From: Ruegeria marina
GTDB taxonomy: Bacteria > Pseudomonadota > Alphaproteobacteria > Rhodobacterales > Rhodobacteraceae
DNA length: 64,000 bases
Direction of reading: 5' to 3'
NCBI RefSeq assembly: GCF_900101475.1
Contig: NZ_FMZV01000014.1
Coordinates: forward strand, 62,001 to 126,000
Part shown: piece by piece, positions 1 through 8,327 of the stretch
How the letters are laid out: each line of letters starts with the position of its first letter
Position numbering within the stretch: the first letter of the stretch is position 1
Translations under genes and position numbers: made by a program
The notes under the pieces: generated by a model
Database searches by the model: none
Told to the model about the DNA's origin: nothing
The model's input: the letters and a program-made list of their open reading frames with translations, nothing else

Positions 1-392
1 ATGCGACCGGCGACCTCGCCCGCGTCAGCCAGCAACGCGCCGCCTGTGGACCCGATTTCATCCAGCTGTCGGGCGAGGATGCCACCGCACTGGGCTTCAA
101 TGCACATGGCGGCGTGGGCTGCATCTCGGTTACGGCCAACGTGGCGCCCCGGCTCTGCGCCGAGTTCCAGCAGGCCACCTTGGCCGGTGACTACGCCAAG
201 GCGCTCGAATACCAGGACCGGCTTATGCCCCTGCACGAGGCGATCTTCATCGAACCCGGTCTTGTCGGCGCCAAATACGCGCTGTCCAGACTCGGCCTGT
301 GCAGCGAGGAAGTCCGCTCGCCCCTGACAGGGCTGGAAGACAGCACCAAGGCCGCCATCGATGCGGCGATGAAACACGCGGGTATCCTGTAA
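1..392 (+). CDS. dapA: 4-hydroxy-tetrahydrodipicolinate synthase, C-terminal part (5' end outside window)
   Basis: DapA condenses pyruvate with aspartate semialdehyde, the first committed step of diaminopimelate and lysine synthesis in the cytoplasm. Only about the last 129 residues are present; the reading frame enters at base 3. The stretch [17 protein letters not shown] followed by ISVTANVAP is the conserved end of the DapA aldolase barrel. It is followed by the C-terminal helical domain ([20 protein letters not shown]), and the stop is TAA. The catalytic lysine and the start lie to the left of the window. The next gene (soeC) is convergent, and the 93-bp gap holds a short repeat copy. The family call is firm; the partial state is only due to the window edge. 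Confidence 0.92.
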   Translation, partial: ATGDLARVSQQRAACGPDFIQLSGEDATALGFNAHGGVGCISVTANVAPRLCAEFQQATLAGDYAKALEYQDRLMPLHEAIFIEPGLVGAKYALSRLGLCSEEVRSPLTGLEDSTKAAIDAAMKHAGIL

Positions 393-432
393 CCCGCCCG
401 ACACCGGGCCGGCGCCCTCTTCCTGGCGCCGT

Positions 433-460
433 GCCTGCTTCTTTCTGGTTATAAATACTC
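433..460 (+). repeat. Short interspersed repeat, copy A
   Basis: This 28-bp stretch matches 37572-37599 at 25 of 28 positions. The first 18 bases are identical and both end in AATACTC. It lies between the convergent ends of dapA and soeC. Unlike copy B, it is not followed by a G-run/C-run hairpin. Two copies in non-homologous intergenic sites suggest a dispersed element rather than a gene-specific signal. Confidence 0.6.
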
Positions 461-485
461 GTTTGGCGCGGCCTGTCCGCGCGCG

Positions 486-1358
486 CTACCGCTTGCCGTA
501 ATAGAGCCCCACGACATGTTCCGCCTGGGCAAAGAACAGCCAGCGTGAGGCCACAACGCCCGCCACATGGGACAAGACGGCCAACAATGCAAAGACATGG
601 CTGAATGGCAACAGCAGCAGCGCAAGAGGCACTGCAAAGGCCAGTCCGAATGCGATCAGCCGGAGTTTTTGCGCATGTTTGCGGCCCACCACATGCACGA
701 ATTCCCGCAGCAGGTAATTGCTGCCGGTGTGAGGCGGCTCGAAGGCACGCACGGCACCTCGGGTCCCCAGTCCGGTCGCCGTTCCCAGATCGGTTCCGGA
801 ACGCGCCAACGCACCATCCGTGATCTTCCACCATGCCAATTGCACAAGCGCAGCAAGGGTCAACAGCACCAGCGCCAGGGAAATCTGGCCGGACAACAAG
901 GCCCCGCCGGCCAGGCTCAGCGACAGGAACAGCACTGGCGTCAGCCAGGTGTTCCAGCGGGGGATACTCCTGAGTTGGGCGTAGATCATCGATGTCGTGA
1001 ACACCGTACCCAGCGACAGCGCCGCGCCCAGCCAGCCCAGAAGACCCCAGCGCTGCCCAAGGAACACCGGGCCGATTGCATAAAGCCCCATGACGAGCAG
1101 CGCCGCAACGGCGGTACAGCCCTCGCGGCTCAGCCAGCTTGTGCGCCACTGGCTGAACGCCTTCCAGGCGCGCTCGGGGTGTCCGAGGTGGAAGGTCGAC
1201 GCCAGAAGCCCACCGACCGCCAACCCGTAGGCTATTGCAAAGAAGACAAAAGCCACCCAGCCCGAAACGTCCGGCACGCCAAGACCAAGAAAGACCAGCA
1301 GACCAAATCCCAGCCCCGACAAGGTGGTAAAGATGATGACGGAAGGAGCAGGATGCAT
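486..1358 (-). CDS. soeC: Membrane anchor subunit of sulfite dehydrogenase (quinone), DmsC/SoeC type
   Basis: This 290-residue integral membrane protein of the DmsC/NrfD-like anchor class has about eight hydrophobic segments, from FTTLSGLGFGLLVFLGLG at the N-terminus to VLSHVAGVVASRWLFF near the end. Such subunits anchor a molybdoenzyme and its ferredoxin-like partner to the inner membrane and pass electrons to quinone. It is the last gene of soeA-soeB-soeC; its ATG overlaps the soeB stop by one base (TGATG). By itself the anchor would only be called DMSO-reductase-like. The Soe assignment rests on SoeA lacking a Tat signal and on the nearby sulfite-producing xsc. The alternative is another DmsABC-family reductase. 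Confidence 0.8.
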   Translation of the reverse strand: MHPAPSVIIFTTLSGLGFGLLVFLGLGVPDVSGWVAFVFFAIAYGLAVGGLLASTFHLGHPERAWKAFSQWRTSWLSREGCTAVAALLVMGLYAIGPVFLGQRWGLLGWLGAALSLGTVFTTSMIYAQLRSIPRWNTWLTPVLFLSLSLAGGALLSGQISLALVLLTLAALVQLAWWKITDGALARSGTDLGTATGLGTRGAVRAFEPPHTGSNYLLREFVHVVGRKHAQKLRLIAFGLAFAVPLALLLLPFSHVFALLAVLSHVAGVVASRWLFFAQAEHVVGLYYGKR

Positions 1359-2107
1359 CAGAGTTTCTCCAGGGCCTTGTCGAGCCAGGCGATGAACCCC
1401 TTGGGCTCTTCGGCGACCGGCGCCAGCAAGGGCGCCAGGATGTCGATCTGATCGTCGATCCGGTCCTTTGGCCGGGGGGGAAGGTACTTGTTCACGGGCT
1501 TGGTGCCCATTTCCGGCATCAGGTCCATGCCCCCACGTTCAGCCACCAGCTTCGACACCGCGCTGCCCGGATCACCCAGATCGCCGAAATGACGCGCGCC
1601 CGCAGGGCAGGTGCGCACACAGGAGGGGACACGGTCCACCTCGGGCAGGTTGTCGTTATAGATCCGATCGACGCAGAGGGTGCATTTCTTCATCACCCCC
1701 TCGGCCAGATCCAGTTCACGCGCGCCATAGGGGCAGGACCATGCGCAAAGGCCGCAACCGATGCAATCGCTCTCATTCACCAGAACGATCCCGTCCTCGA
1801 CCCGCTTGTAGCTGGCCCCGGTCGGGCAGACGGTGACACAGGGCGCGTCCTCGCAATGCAGACAGGACTTTGGGAAATGGATCAGCTGTGCCGCACCCTG
1901 TTCCGGCTGCACCTCGTAGGAATGGACCCTGTTCAGGAAGGTGCCCGACGGATCGGCCCCATAGGGGTTCTGGTCGCTGAGCGGTGCGCCGTAGTTCTCG
2001 GTGTTCCAGCCCTTGCAGGAAATCACGCAGGCATGGCAGCCGACGCAGGTATCGAGGTCGATCACCAGCCCCATCTTGCGGTCTGTCTTTTCGGGAAGGT
2101 CGGTCAT
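1358..2107 (-). CDS. soeB: Iron-sulfur subunit of sulfite dehydrogenase (quinone), four 4Fe-4S clusters
   Basis: This 249-residue ferredoxin-type electron-transfer subunit is predicted to pass electrons from the molybdenum subunit to the membrane anchor. Four cysteine groups are visible: C21/C24/C27/C31, C82/C85/C90/C94, C115/C118/C121/C125 and C142/C145/C163/C167, the usual DmsB/PsrB pattern. The frame is open upstream to 2200, but that extension would read through the palindrome at 2135-2161 and has no family counterpart. The start is therefore placed at MTDLPEK. No Tat signal is present, which fits a cytoplasmic complex. It follows soeA after an 82-bp gap and overlaps soeC by one base. Confidence 0.85.
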   Translation of the reverse strand: MTDLPEKTDRKMGLVIDLDTCVGCHACVISCKGWNTENYGAPLSDQNPYGADPSGTFLNRVHSYEVQPEQGAAQLIHFPKSCLHCEDAPCVTVCPTGASYKRVEDGIVLVNESDCIGCGLCAWSCPYGARELDLAEGVMKKCTLCVDRIYNDNLPEVDRVPSCVRTCPAGARHFGDLGDPGSAVSKLVAERGGMDLMPEMGTKPVNKYLPPRPKDRIDDQIDILAPLLAPVAEEPKGFIAWLDKALEKL

Positions 2108-2134
2108 GTGACACTCTGCCGGAGTTGTGCGCGA

Positions 2135-2161
2135 CCAAGAAAATTCGGCGAATTTTCTTGG
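2135..2161. repeat. Perfect 13-bp inverted repeat with 1-nt centre, between soeA and soeB
   Basis: The arms CCAAGAAAATTCG and CGAATTTTCTTGG are exactly complementary and separated by a single G. The element fills part of the only real gap inside the soeABC unit. It could act as an mRNA processing or stability hairpin that sets the SoeA:SoeB ratio, as an operator, or as a dispersed palindrome. With a one-base centre the RNA hairpin must open its innermost pairs. There is no U-run, so a classical terminator is unlikely. Confidence 0.7.
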
Positions 2162-2189
2162 CGGTGATCCAGTTGGAAACCCAATCTCT

Positions 2190-5015
2190 TCATCGGCCAA
2201 CCTTCCATTTGAGCTGGCCCGGCCCAGTGCCGACCGGCGACTTGATCGGCGGAAAGGCGGGCTGGCTTTCGCTCCGGCCTTCTGGGTCCGCCGCTTTCTC
2301 GATCCGGACCTTCAGATCGAACCAGGCTGCCTGACCGGTCACCGGGTCGGAATTGGCCCAGCGCAGCCCGTCGCCCCTGGGCGGCAGCAATTCGTGGATC
2401 AGATGGTTCAGCAGAAAGCCCCTGGTGGCCTCGGGTACATCCGTTTCCAGCGCCCAGGCGCCCTTGCGCTTGCCGATCGCATTCCAGGTCCAGACGGTGT
2501 TGTCATTGAGCGCTGCCATCTCCATCACCGGTACCACGATCTCGCCATGGGGTGAGGTGACACGCGCCCAATCGCCATCCTCAAGCCCTTGTTCGCGCAT
2601 GATTTTCGTCGGGACGTATAACGGGTTTCGCCCGTGCAGCTGCCGCAACCAGGCGTTCTGGGTGCCCCAACTGTGGTACATCGCCATGGGTCGCTGGGTC
2701 AGGGCGTTGATGGTGAAGCCCTGGTTCCCCTGCTGGTCCGTTTCGTACCAGATCGGCAGCGGGTCGAGTTGTTCCCTGATCCGGCTTCGCAACCGGTCCG
2801 GCGGCTGGCGGTCGCCGTGGCCCTCGGCGGCCAACTGGAACCGACGCATCGGCTCGGAATAGAGCTGGAACAGATAGGGTTGCGGACTGTCGTACAAACC
2901 CATGCCGACGGCCCAATCCTGATAGGCCGCATTCCATGGCTTGTAGTAGCGTGCCGCATCCGGCACGTGTTCGACAAAGAAGCCGCCGTTTTCGATGTAG
3001 CGGTTCAACTGATCCGGATTGACCTCGCCGCGGCCGGCCTTGTCGCCCGCCTCCCCCCGGAATCCGGCCAGCGGGCCGATGCCGGGTTTGCGCTGGTGGT
3101 TCACGATGTAATCGGCGTAGTCAGTATATCTGGCCTGACCGTTTTCATCCGTGAAACCGGGCAGTTTCAACAGGTTGGCCAGCTGGATCAGCACCGTCTG
3201 GAAGCCGCGCACGTCACGATCGGGCGCGATCACCGGCCAGCGAATCGCGTCCGCCGCGCCGTCCGCCTCGCAAATCGGACGGTCCAGAAGCGAGATGCAG
3301 TCATGCCGTTCCAGATAGGTGGTGTCGGGCAGGATCAGGTCGGCATAGGCGACCATTTCCGAAGAATAGGCATCCGAGTAGATGATCCTCGGGATGACGT
3401 ATTCGCCGCTCTCGTCCTTGTCCGTCAGCATGTCGATCACGCCGCGCGTGTTCATGGTCGAGTTCCACGACATGTTCGCCATGTACAGGAACAGCGTGTC
3501 GATCCTGTAGGGGTCCCCGGCATGGGCGTTTGAGATCACCATATGCATAAGCCCATGGGAAGACATGGGATTTTCCCAGGTGAACGCCTTGTCGATCCGC
3601 GCCGGGCTGCCATCAGGTTTGAGCGCCAGATCCTCGGGACCGCGCACGAAGCCAAGGTGCGGGCCATCGAGCGGGGCGCCCGGTGTTGCCTTGCAATGGG
3701 GTTTGGGGTGCGCCTCGACCGGCTTGGGATAGGGCGGTTTGAAGCGGAAGCCGCCGGGCACCTCGACCGTGCCCAGAAGGATCTGCAACAGGTGCAGGGC
3801 GCGGCAGGTCTGGAAGCCGTTGGCGTGGGCCGAAATACCACGCATGGAGTGGAAAGAGACAGGTCTCCCCAACATCTTGTGGTGCTTCTCGCCCCGGAAA
3901 TCGGTCCATTCCTGGTCGATCTCGAAGGCTTCGTCAAAGGCGACGCGGGCGATTTCGGCGGCCAGCGCGCGGATGCGCGGGGCGGGGATGCCGCAGCGGT
4001 CGGCCACGGCCTCGGGTGCGTACTCCTCGGACAGGTAGCGATTGACCATTTTGTACATCACCGTGTGGCAGGTTTGGCCGTTTTGTACATGGGTTCCGGT
4101 CAGGTCCGGGCGCACGCCGGGGCGGTCGAAGGGGGCCAGTTCGCCGGTCGCGCGGTCGATCACCAGCACCTTGCCGTCTGCATCACGCAAGAGAAGGCCG
4201 TGGTCGTCGCCACCCGGGTTCTCGATCACCAGACAGGGCGCGTTGGTGTAGCGCGCGAGATAGTCGAGGTCGACCTTGCCCGCCTTCATCAGCACGTGGA
4301 CCAGCGACAGGATCAGCAGCCCGTCGGTGCCGGGCGTGATCCCGAACCAGTCGTCGGCCACCGCGTTATAGCCCGAGCGGATCGGGTTGACCCCGACCAC
4401 CCGCGCGCCGCGCGCCTTGATCTTGCCTATGCCCATCTTGATCGGGTTGCTGTCATGATCCTCGGCCACGCCGAAGAGAATGAACAGCTTGGTGTGATCC
4501 CAATCGGGTTGCCCGAATTCCCAGAAGGCGCCGCCCATCGTGTAGATGCCTGCCGCCGCCATGTTGACCGAGCAGAAGCCGCCATGCGCGGCATAGTTCG
4601 GGGTGCCGAAATTCTGTGCCCAGAAGCTGGTGAAGCTTTGCGACTGATCGCGCCCGGTGAAGAAGGCCAGTTTCGACGGGTCGCTCTCGCGGATCGGTTT
4701 CAGCCAGCTTGTGGCGATCTCTAGCGCCTCGTCCCAGCTGATCTCCTGGAACTCGCCCGAACCGCGCGGGCCGACGCGTTTCAGCGGCGCGCGCAGGCGC
4801 GAGGGCGCGTTGACCTGCATGATGCCGGCCGACCCCTTGGCGCAGAGCACGCCCTTGTTCACCGGATGGTCGCGGTTGCCTTCGATATAGGCGACCTTGC
4901 CGCCCTTCATGTGCACGTTGATGCCGCAGCGGCAGGCGCACATGTAGCACGTCGTCTTGCGCACCTCGTCGGACACAGGCGGCGAGGTGTCGATCTGCGG
5001 CTGCTGAAAGGTCAT
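2190..5015 (-). CDS. soeA: Molybdopterin catalytic subunit of cytoplasmic sulfite dehydrogenase (quinone)
   Basis: This 941-residue member of the DMSO-reductase family of bis-MGD molybdoenzymes is predicted to oxidise sulfite to sulfate at the cytoplasmic face. The N-terminal 4Fe-4S site is C23/C26/C30/C58 (CYMCACRC...LCAKG). A likely molybdenum-ligating cysteine is C148 in HGGFCSVN. A molydopterin dinucleotide-binding domain forms the C-terminal 130 residues. There is no twin-arginine signal, unlike periplasmic DmsA and PsrA relatives, which is the described property of SoeABC. Context supports the substrate: xsc, a sulfite producer, lies 3 kb away and in the same orientation. From memory, roseobacters encode soeABC next to xsc-pta. 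A thiosulfate/polysulfide-reductase-like role is the main alternative. Confidence 0.85.
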   Translation of the reverse strand: MTFQQPQIDTSPPVSDEVRKTTCYMCACRCGINVHMKGGKVAYIEGNRDHPVNKGVLCAKGSAGIMQVNAPSRLRAPLKRVGPRGSGEFQEISWDEALEIATSWLKPIRESDPSKLAFFTGRDQSQSFTSFWAQNFGTPNYAAHGGFCSVNMAAAGIYTMGGAFWEFGQPDWDHTKLFILFGVAEDHDSNPIKMGIGKIKARGARVVGVNPIRSGYNAVADDWFGITPGTDGLLILSLVHVLMKAGKVDLDYLARYTNAPCLVIENPGGDDHGLLLRDADGKVLVIDRATGELAPFDRPGVRPDLTGTHVQNGQTCHTVMYKMVNRYLSEEYAPEAVADRCGIPAPRIRALAAEIARVAFDEAFEIDQEWTDFRGEKHHKMLGRPVSFHSMRGISAHANGFQTCRALHLLQILLGTVEVPGGFRFKPPYPKPVEAHPKPHCKATPGAPLDGPHLGFVRGPEDLALKPDGSPARIDKAFTWENPMSSHGLMHMVISNAHAGDPYRIDTLFLYMANMSWNSTMNTRGVIDMLTDKDESGEYVIPRIIYSDAYSSEMVAYADLILPDTTYLERHDCISLLDRPICEADGAADAIRWPVIAPDRDVRGFQTVLIQLANLLKLPGFTDENGQARYTDYADYIVNHQRKPGIGPLAGFRGEAGDKAGRGEVNPDQLNRYIENGGFFVEHVPDAARYYKPWNAAYQDWAVGMGLYDSPQPYLFQLYSEPMRRFQLAAEGHGDRQPPDRLRSRIREQLDPLPIWYETDQQGNQGFTINALTQRPMAMYHSWGTQNAWLRQLHGRNPLYVPTKIMREQGLEDGDWARVTSPHGEIVVPVMEMAALNDNTVWTWNAIGKRKGAWALETDVPEATRGFLLNHLIHELLPPRGDGLRWANSDPVTGQAAWFDLKVRIEKAADPEGRSESQPAFPPIKSPVGTGPGQLKWKVGR

Positions 5016-5030
5016 TCCCTGTTCCCCGTT

Positions 5031-5051
5031 TTCCGCAACGGTAATGCGGAA
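5031..5051. promoter_or_regulatory. Inverted repeat upstream of soeA
   Basis: TTCCGCA and TGCGGAA form 7-bp arms around a 7-nt spacer, 16 bp upstream of the soeA start. The size and position suit a dimeric repressor or an mRNA hairpin near the ribosome-binding site. A further TGCGGA occurs at 5083-5088. No known regulator can be assigned from the sequence. Confidence 0.4.
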
Positions 5052-5132
5052 GGTTGTTTTTTGTGAACCATTTTCTGCGTTTTGCGGATCAGTCGGGACA
5101 ATGTCATCCGTTTCGTGCCGCTTGCGGTAATT

Positions 5133-6266
5133 CTATCTCTGGTCCATCGGCACGTAAGCGCGCGGTGCTGGACCGTCGTAGAGCGTGAGCGGACGGATCA
5201 GGATGTTGCGCCGCAGCTGTTCGATGCATTGCACGATCCAGCCCGGCACCCGGCCGATGGCAAAGATCGGCACGTAGAAGTCCATCGGGATGCCGTGCAG
5301 CTGGTAGATCACGCCCGAGTAGAAATCGACGTTCACGTTCAGCCCGTGCCGGGCATAGGGCTGCATCGCCTCGACCACGCCTTGCAGGATGGCATACCAT
5401 TCCGGCGCGCCCATCTCCTCGCCCAGCTTACGCACGCCCTCGCGCATGTGGCGGGCGCGGGGATCCTCGGTGCGATAGACGCGGTGGCCAAAACCGGTGA
5501 CCGGTTCGCGCATCTTGCGCTTGGCCCTGACATAGTCGGCGGCGTTCTCAGGGCTACCGATCTCGTGCACCATCTTCATCACATCCTCGGCGGCGCCGCC
5601 ATGGGCGGGGCCTGCGAGGGTCGAGAGCGCGGTGACGATGGCGCCGTGCAGGTTGGCCTCGGTCCCCACCGTGACGCGGGCGGCAAAGCTGGAGGCGTTG
5701 GAGCCGTGTTCGGCATGCAGGATGAAATCGACATCGGCCAACCGGGCGGCATCGGCCGAGGGTTTCTCGCCCTTCAGCATCCAGAGCCAGTTGGCGGCGT
5801 GCGACAGGGTATCGTCGGGCGCCACCGGATCGCGGCCATTGCGGATCGCCTCGTGCGCGGCGATGATCATCGGGATCTGGCTGGTCAGGCGAATGCCGTT
5901 CTCGACAAAGGCGTCCTCGCTGACCTCGCGGCTGGCGGGTTCGAGGGCGGCCAGCGCCGAAACGGCGGTGCGCAGCACGTCCATCGGGTGTCCGTCTTTG
6001 GTCGCGCGAATGATGTCGAACAAGGGCGGCGGCAGGGTGCGGGCGGATTTCAGCCGGGCGTCGAAGGTGGAGAGTTCAGCGGCCGTGGGAAGCTCGCCAT
6101 GGATCAGCAAATAGGCCACCTCCTCGAAACTGGAGCGGGTGGCGAGATCGTGGATCGAATAACCACGATAGCTGAGCTCGCCCCTGGGCCCGTCGATATG
6201 GCTGACGCCGGAGCGTTCGAAATAGACGCCCACCAGGCCACGGTTGATCTTGACCTCGTCTTTCAT
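5133..6266 (-). CDS. Citrate synthase, short (type II / methylcitrate-synthase-like) form
   Basis: This 377-residue citrate synthase family enzyme joins acetyl-CoA with oxaloacetate. The catalytic triad is visible as His in PAHGGAAEDVMK, His in GFGHRVYRTEDPRA and Asp in NVDFYSGV. The length matches the short homodimeric class that includes 2-methylcitrate synthases rather than the ~430-residue enterobacterial GltA, so propionyl-CoA use cannot be excluded. The start at 6266 is set by a strong AAGGAGA 6 nt upstream; the open frame continues further upstream without homology. It is divergent from pta with only 36 bp between start codons. In this neighbourhood it would consume acetyl-CoA made by Pta. 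Confidence 0.88.
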   Translation of the reverse strand: MKDEVKINRGLVGVYFERSGVSHIDGPRGELSYRGYSIHDLATRSSFEEVAYLLIHGELPTAAELSTFDARLKSARTLPPPLFDIIRATKDGHPMDVLRTAVSALAALEPASREVSEDAFVENGIRLTSQIPMIIAAHEAIRNGRDPVAPDDTLSHAANWLWMLKGEKPSADAARLADVDFILHAEHGSNASSFAARVTVGTEANLHGAIVTALSTLAGPAHGGAAEDVMKMVHEIGSPENAADYVRAKRKMREPVTGFGHRVYRTEDPRARHMREGVRKLGEEMGAPEWYAILQGVVEAMQPYARHGLNVNVDFYSGVIYQLHGIPMDFYVPIFAIGRVPGWIVQCIEQLRRNILIRPLTLYDGPAPRAYVPMDQR

Positions 6267-6302
6267 AGCTGTCTCCTTTCGGGGATTGGACTGGAGGGGA
6301 AG

Positions 6303-7154
6303 ATGACGGCACTGGACCGCGCGCTGGAAACAGCCCGGACCCGCGAGGCGCGGGTGGTGTTTCCGGAAATGGACGATCCGCGCGTGGCCGCGGCCACGGC
6401 GGAACTGGCCCGGCAGGGCCTGTGCACGCCTGTGGGATTGGGCACTCCGTCCCAGTCCCATGTCGCGGCGCTGGTCGAGGCACGCGGCGTGAAGGAGGCG
6501 GTGGCGCGGCGGATGCTGGGCAAGCCGCTGTACCTGGCCGCCGCGATGGTGGCCTGCGGCGAGGCCGAGGCGATGGTGGCGGGTGCCGACAGCCCCACCA
6601 AACGGGTGATCGAGGCGGCATCCATCGCGATCGGGCTGGCCGAGGGGGTTTCGGTGCCCTCGTCCTTCTTTCTGATGCAGTTCCCGGACGGGCGCGAACT
6701 GATCTTTGCCGATTGCGCGGTGAACGTGGCCCCGGATGCCGGGGCGCTGGCGGCGATTGCGCGCGCCTCGGCGGTCACGGCGCAGGCGCTCCTGGGATCG
6801 GCGCGGGTGGCGCTGCTGTCATTCTCGACCGGCACCTCGGGTGCGGGAGACAGTGTCGAGCGGGTGCGGGCAGCGGCAGAGGCGACCGGGTTCCTCGGGC
6901 CGGTGCAGGCGGATGCGGCGCTGAACCCCGCCATCGCCGCAAGGAAGGGGCTGGGCGCGGGCGATGCCAACGTGCTGGTGTTTCCCGATCTCGATGCCGG
7001 CAACATCGCGTACAAGCTGTGCCAGGAACTGGCCGGGGCGCAGGCGCTGGGGCCGATCCTGCAAGGGTTCCGCAAACCGGTCTGCGACCTGAGCCGGGGG
7101 GCCACGGTCGAAGATATCGTGGCGGCGACTTCGGTGACGCTGGCGCTGGGATAG
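6303..7154 (+). CDS. pta: Phosphate acetyltransferase, compact form
   Basis: Pta converts acetyl phosphate and CoA to acetyl-CoA and phosphate, here linking Xsc to central metabolism. The 283-residue protein shows the PTA/PTB domain: VVFPEMDDPRV near the N-terminus, MVAGADSPTKRVI, FADCAVNVAPDAG, LSFSTGTSGAG, VQADAALNPAIA, NVLVFPDLDAGNIAYKL and the C-terminal DLSRGATVEDIV. It is about 40 residues shorter than typical single-domain Pta. The missing part falls between the first Rossmann-like strand and the KPLYLAAAMV helix. Start: GGAGGGG precedes the ATG by 5 nt. It is convergent with ackA (7-bp gap) and divergent from citrate synthase. Confidence 0.9.
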   Translation: MTALDRALETARTREARVVFPEMDDPRVAAATAELARQGLCTPVGLGTPSQSHVAALVEARGVKEAVARRMLGKPLYLAAAMVACGEAEAMVAGADSPTKRVIEAASIAIGLAEGVSVPSSFFLMQFPDGRELIFADCAVNVAPDAGALAAIARASAVTAQALLGSARVALLSFSTGTSGAGDSVERVRAAAEATGFLGPVQADAALNPAIAARKGLGAGDANVLVFPDLDAGNIAYKLCQELAGAQALGPILQGFRKPVCDLSRGATVEDIVAATSVTLALG

Positions 7155-7161
7155 TCCGGGG

Positions 7162-8322
7162 TCATTCGGCCTCCAGCTGGGTCCGGGCATCGCGGGCGAT
7201 CATCCGCTCTTCTTCCGCGGGGACGATCCAGATCGCGACGCGGGAGTTGTCGGTGTGCAGACGCGGCTTGCCCGCGTGGTTGGCGTCAGGGTCCATGCGG
7301 GCGCCCAGCCATTCGAGGCCGCGCAGGATGCGGGCGCGCACGCCGATGGCGTTTTCGCCGATGCCGCCGGTAAAGGCGATGGCGTCGAGCCCCTCCATCG
7401 CGGCGATCAGGCTGCCGGCGTGGCGCAGCGTCCAGTAACAGAAATGCTCGATGGCAAAGTCGCTGTCGGCGGTGTGGTCCAGCATCAGGCGGCGCATGTC
7501 GGACTTGCCGCCCGACAGCCCCAAGAGCCCGCTTTCGTGGTTCAGGATCGCCTTGGTGCGCTCCAGCCCGTGATCTTCGACCAGCCTTAGGACGGCGTTG
7601 GCGTCGATGCCGCCCGAACGAGTGCCCATTGTCAGCCCGTCGAGCGGGGAATAGCCCATGGTGGTGGCGATCGAATGCCCATTGCGGATGGCGCAAAGCG
7701 AGGCGCCGTTGCCGAGGTGGAAGGCAAGAAGGCGGGCGGGCAGCGGCTCTCCCGAAATCTCGGGCAGGCGGCGCACCAGCGAGGCATAGCTGAGACCGTG
7801 GAACCCGTAGCGGCGGATGCCCTTGGTCTCGATCATCCGGGGGATCGCATAGCGGGTCGCGACCTCGGGGTTGGTGGAGTGGAACGAGGTGTCAAAACTG
7901 GCGAATTGCGGCAGGTCCGGCGCCAGTTCGGCCAGCGTGTCGATGGCGGCGAGATTGTGCGGGTTGTGCAAGGGGGCGAGTGGCGAGCAGGCGGCGATCT
8001 CGGCCCGGACCTCGGGCGTGATGCGCACGGGCGCGGTCAGCTTGCGGCCGCCATGCACGACGCGATGGGCGGCGGCGCGCAGATCCGAGACCTGCACGCC
8101 TGCGGTTTCAAGCGCCTTGAGCACGGCAGAAAGGGCGGCGCGGTGGTCGATCAGCGGCAATTCGGTCTTTTGCGTGCCGACCTGCAGGAAAGACACGCCG
8201 CCGATGCCGGCGGCGATACCGGACAGGCGTTCCGCGAGGTCGGGACCGAAAACCGCGAACTTGATCGACGAAGACCCGGCGTTGAGGACGAGAATCATGT
8301 CTTTGGCGCCGGGTTCGCCCAT
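7162..8322 (-). CDS. ackA: Acetate kinase
   Basis: AckA makes ATP and acetate from acetyl phosphate and ADP. The 386-residue protein carries the ASKHA-family landmarks NAGSSSIK, HRVVHGG, FDTSFH, GFHGLSY, FHLGNGAS, GTRSG and FTGGIGEN in order. The first ATG lies 5 bp after the xsc stop; an internal ATG at 8298 (MILVLNAGSS) matches the usual family start and is a credible alternative. The tight spacing implies co-transcription with xsc. Together with pta on the opposite strand, the cell has both an ATP-yielding and a CoA-yielding outlet for the acetyl phosphate released by Xsc. Confidence 0.92.
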   Translation of the reverse strand: MGEPGAKDMILVLNAGSSSIKFAVFGPDLAERLSGIAAGIGGVSFLQVGTQKTELPLIDHRAALSAVLKALETAGVQVSDLRAAAHRVVHGGRKLTAPVRITPEVRAEIAACSPLAPLHNPHNLAAIDTLAELAPDLPQFASFDTSFHSTNPEVATRYAIPRMIETKGIRRYGFHGLSYASLVRRLPEISGEPLPARLLAFHLGNGASLCAIRNGHSIATTMGYSPLDGLTMGTRSGGIDANAVLRLVEDHGLERTKAILNHESGLLGLSGGKSDMRRLMLDHTADSDFAIEHFCYWTLRHAGSLIAAMEGLDAIAFTGGIGENAIGVRARILRGLEWLGARMDPDANHAGKPRLHTDNSRVAIWIVPAEEERMIARDARTQLEAE

Positions 8323-8327
8323 GTCGA

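Noticed and set aside
2108-2200. Longer soeB starting at 2200
   Set aside because: The extension would translate the 27-nt palindrome and adds residues unlike any ferredoxin subunit.
5082-6302. Open frame upstream of pta on the plus strand, continuing antisense through the citrate synthase gene
   Set aside because: Its translation has no family resemblance and it lies on the antisense strand of a well-conserved citrate synthase gene; pta homology starts at 6303.
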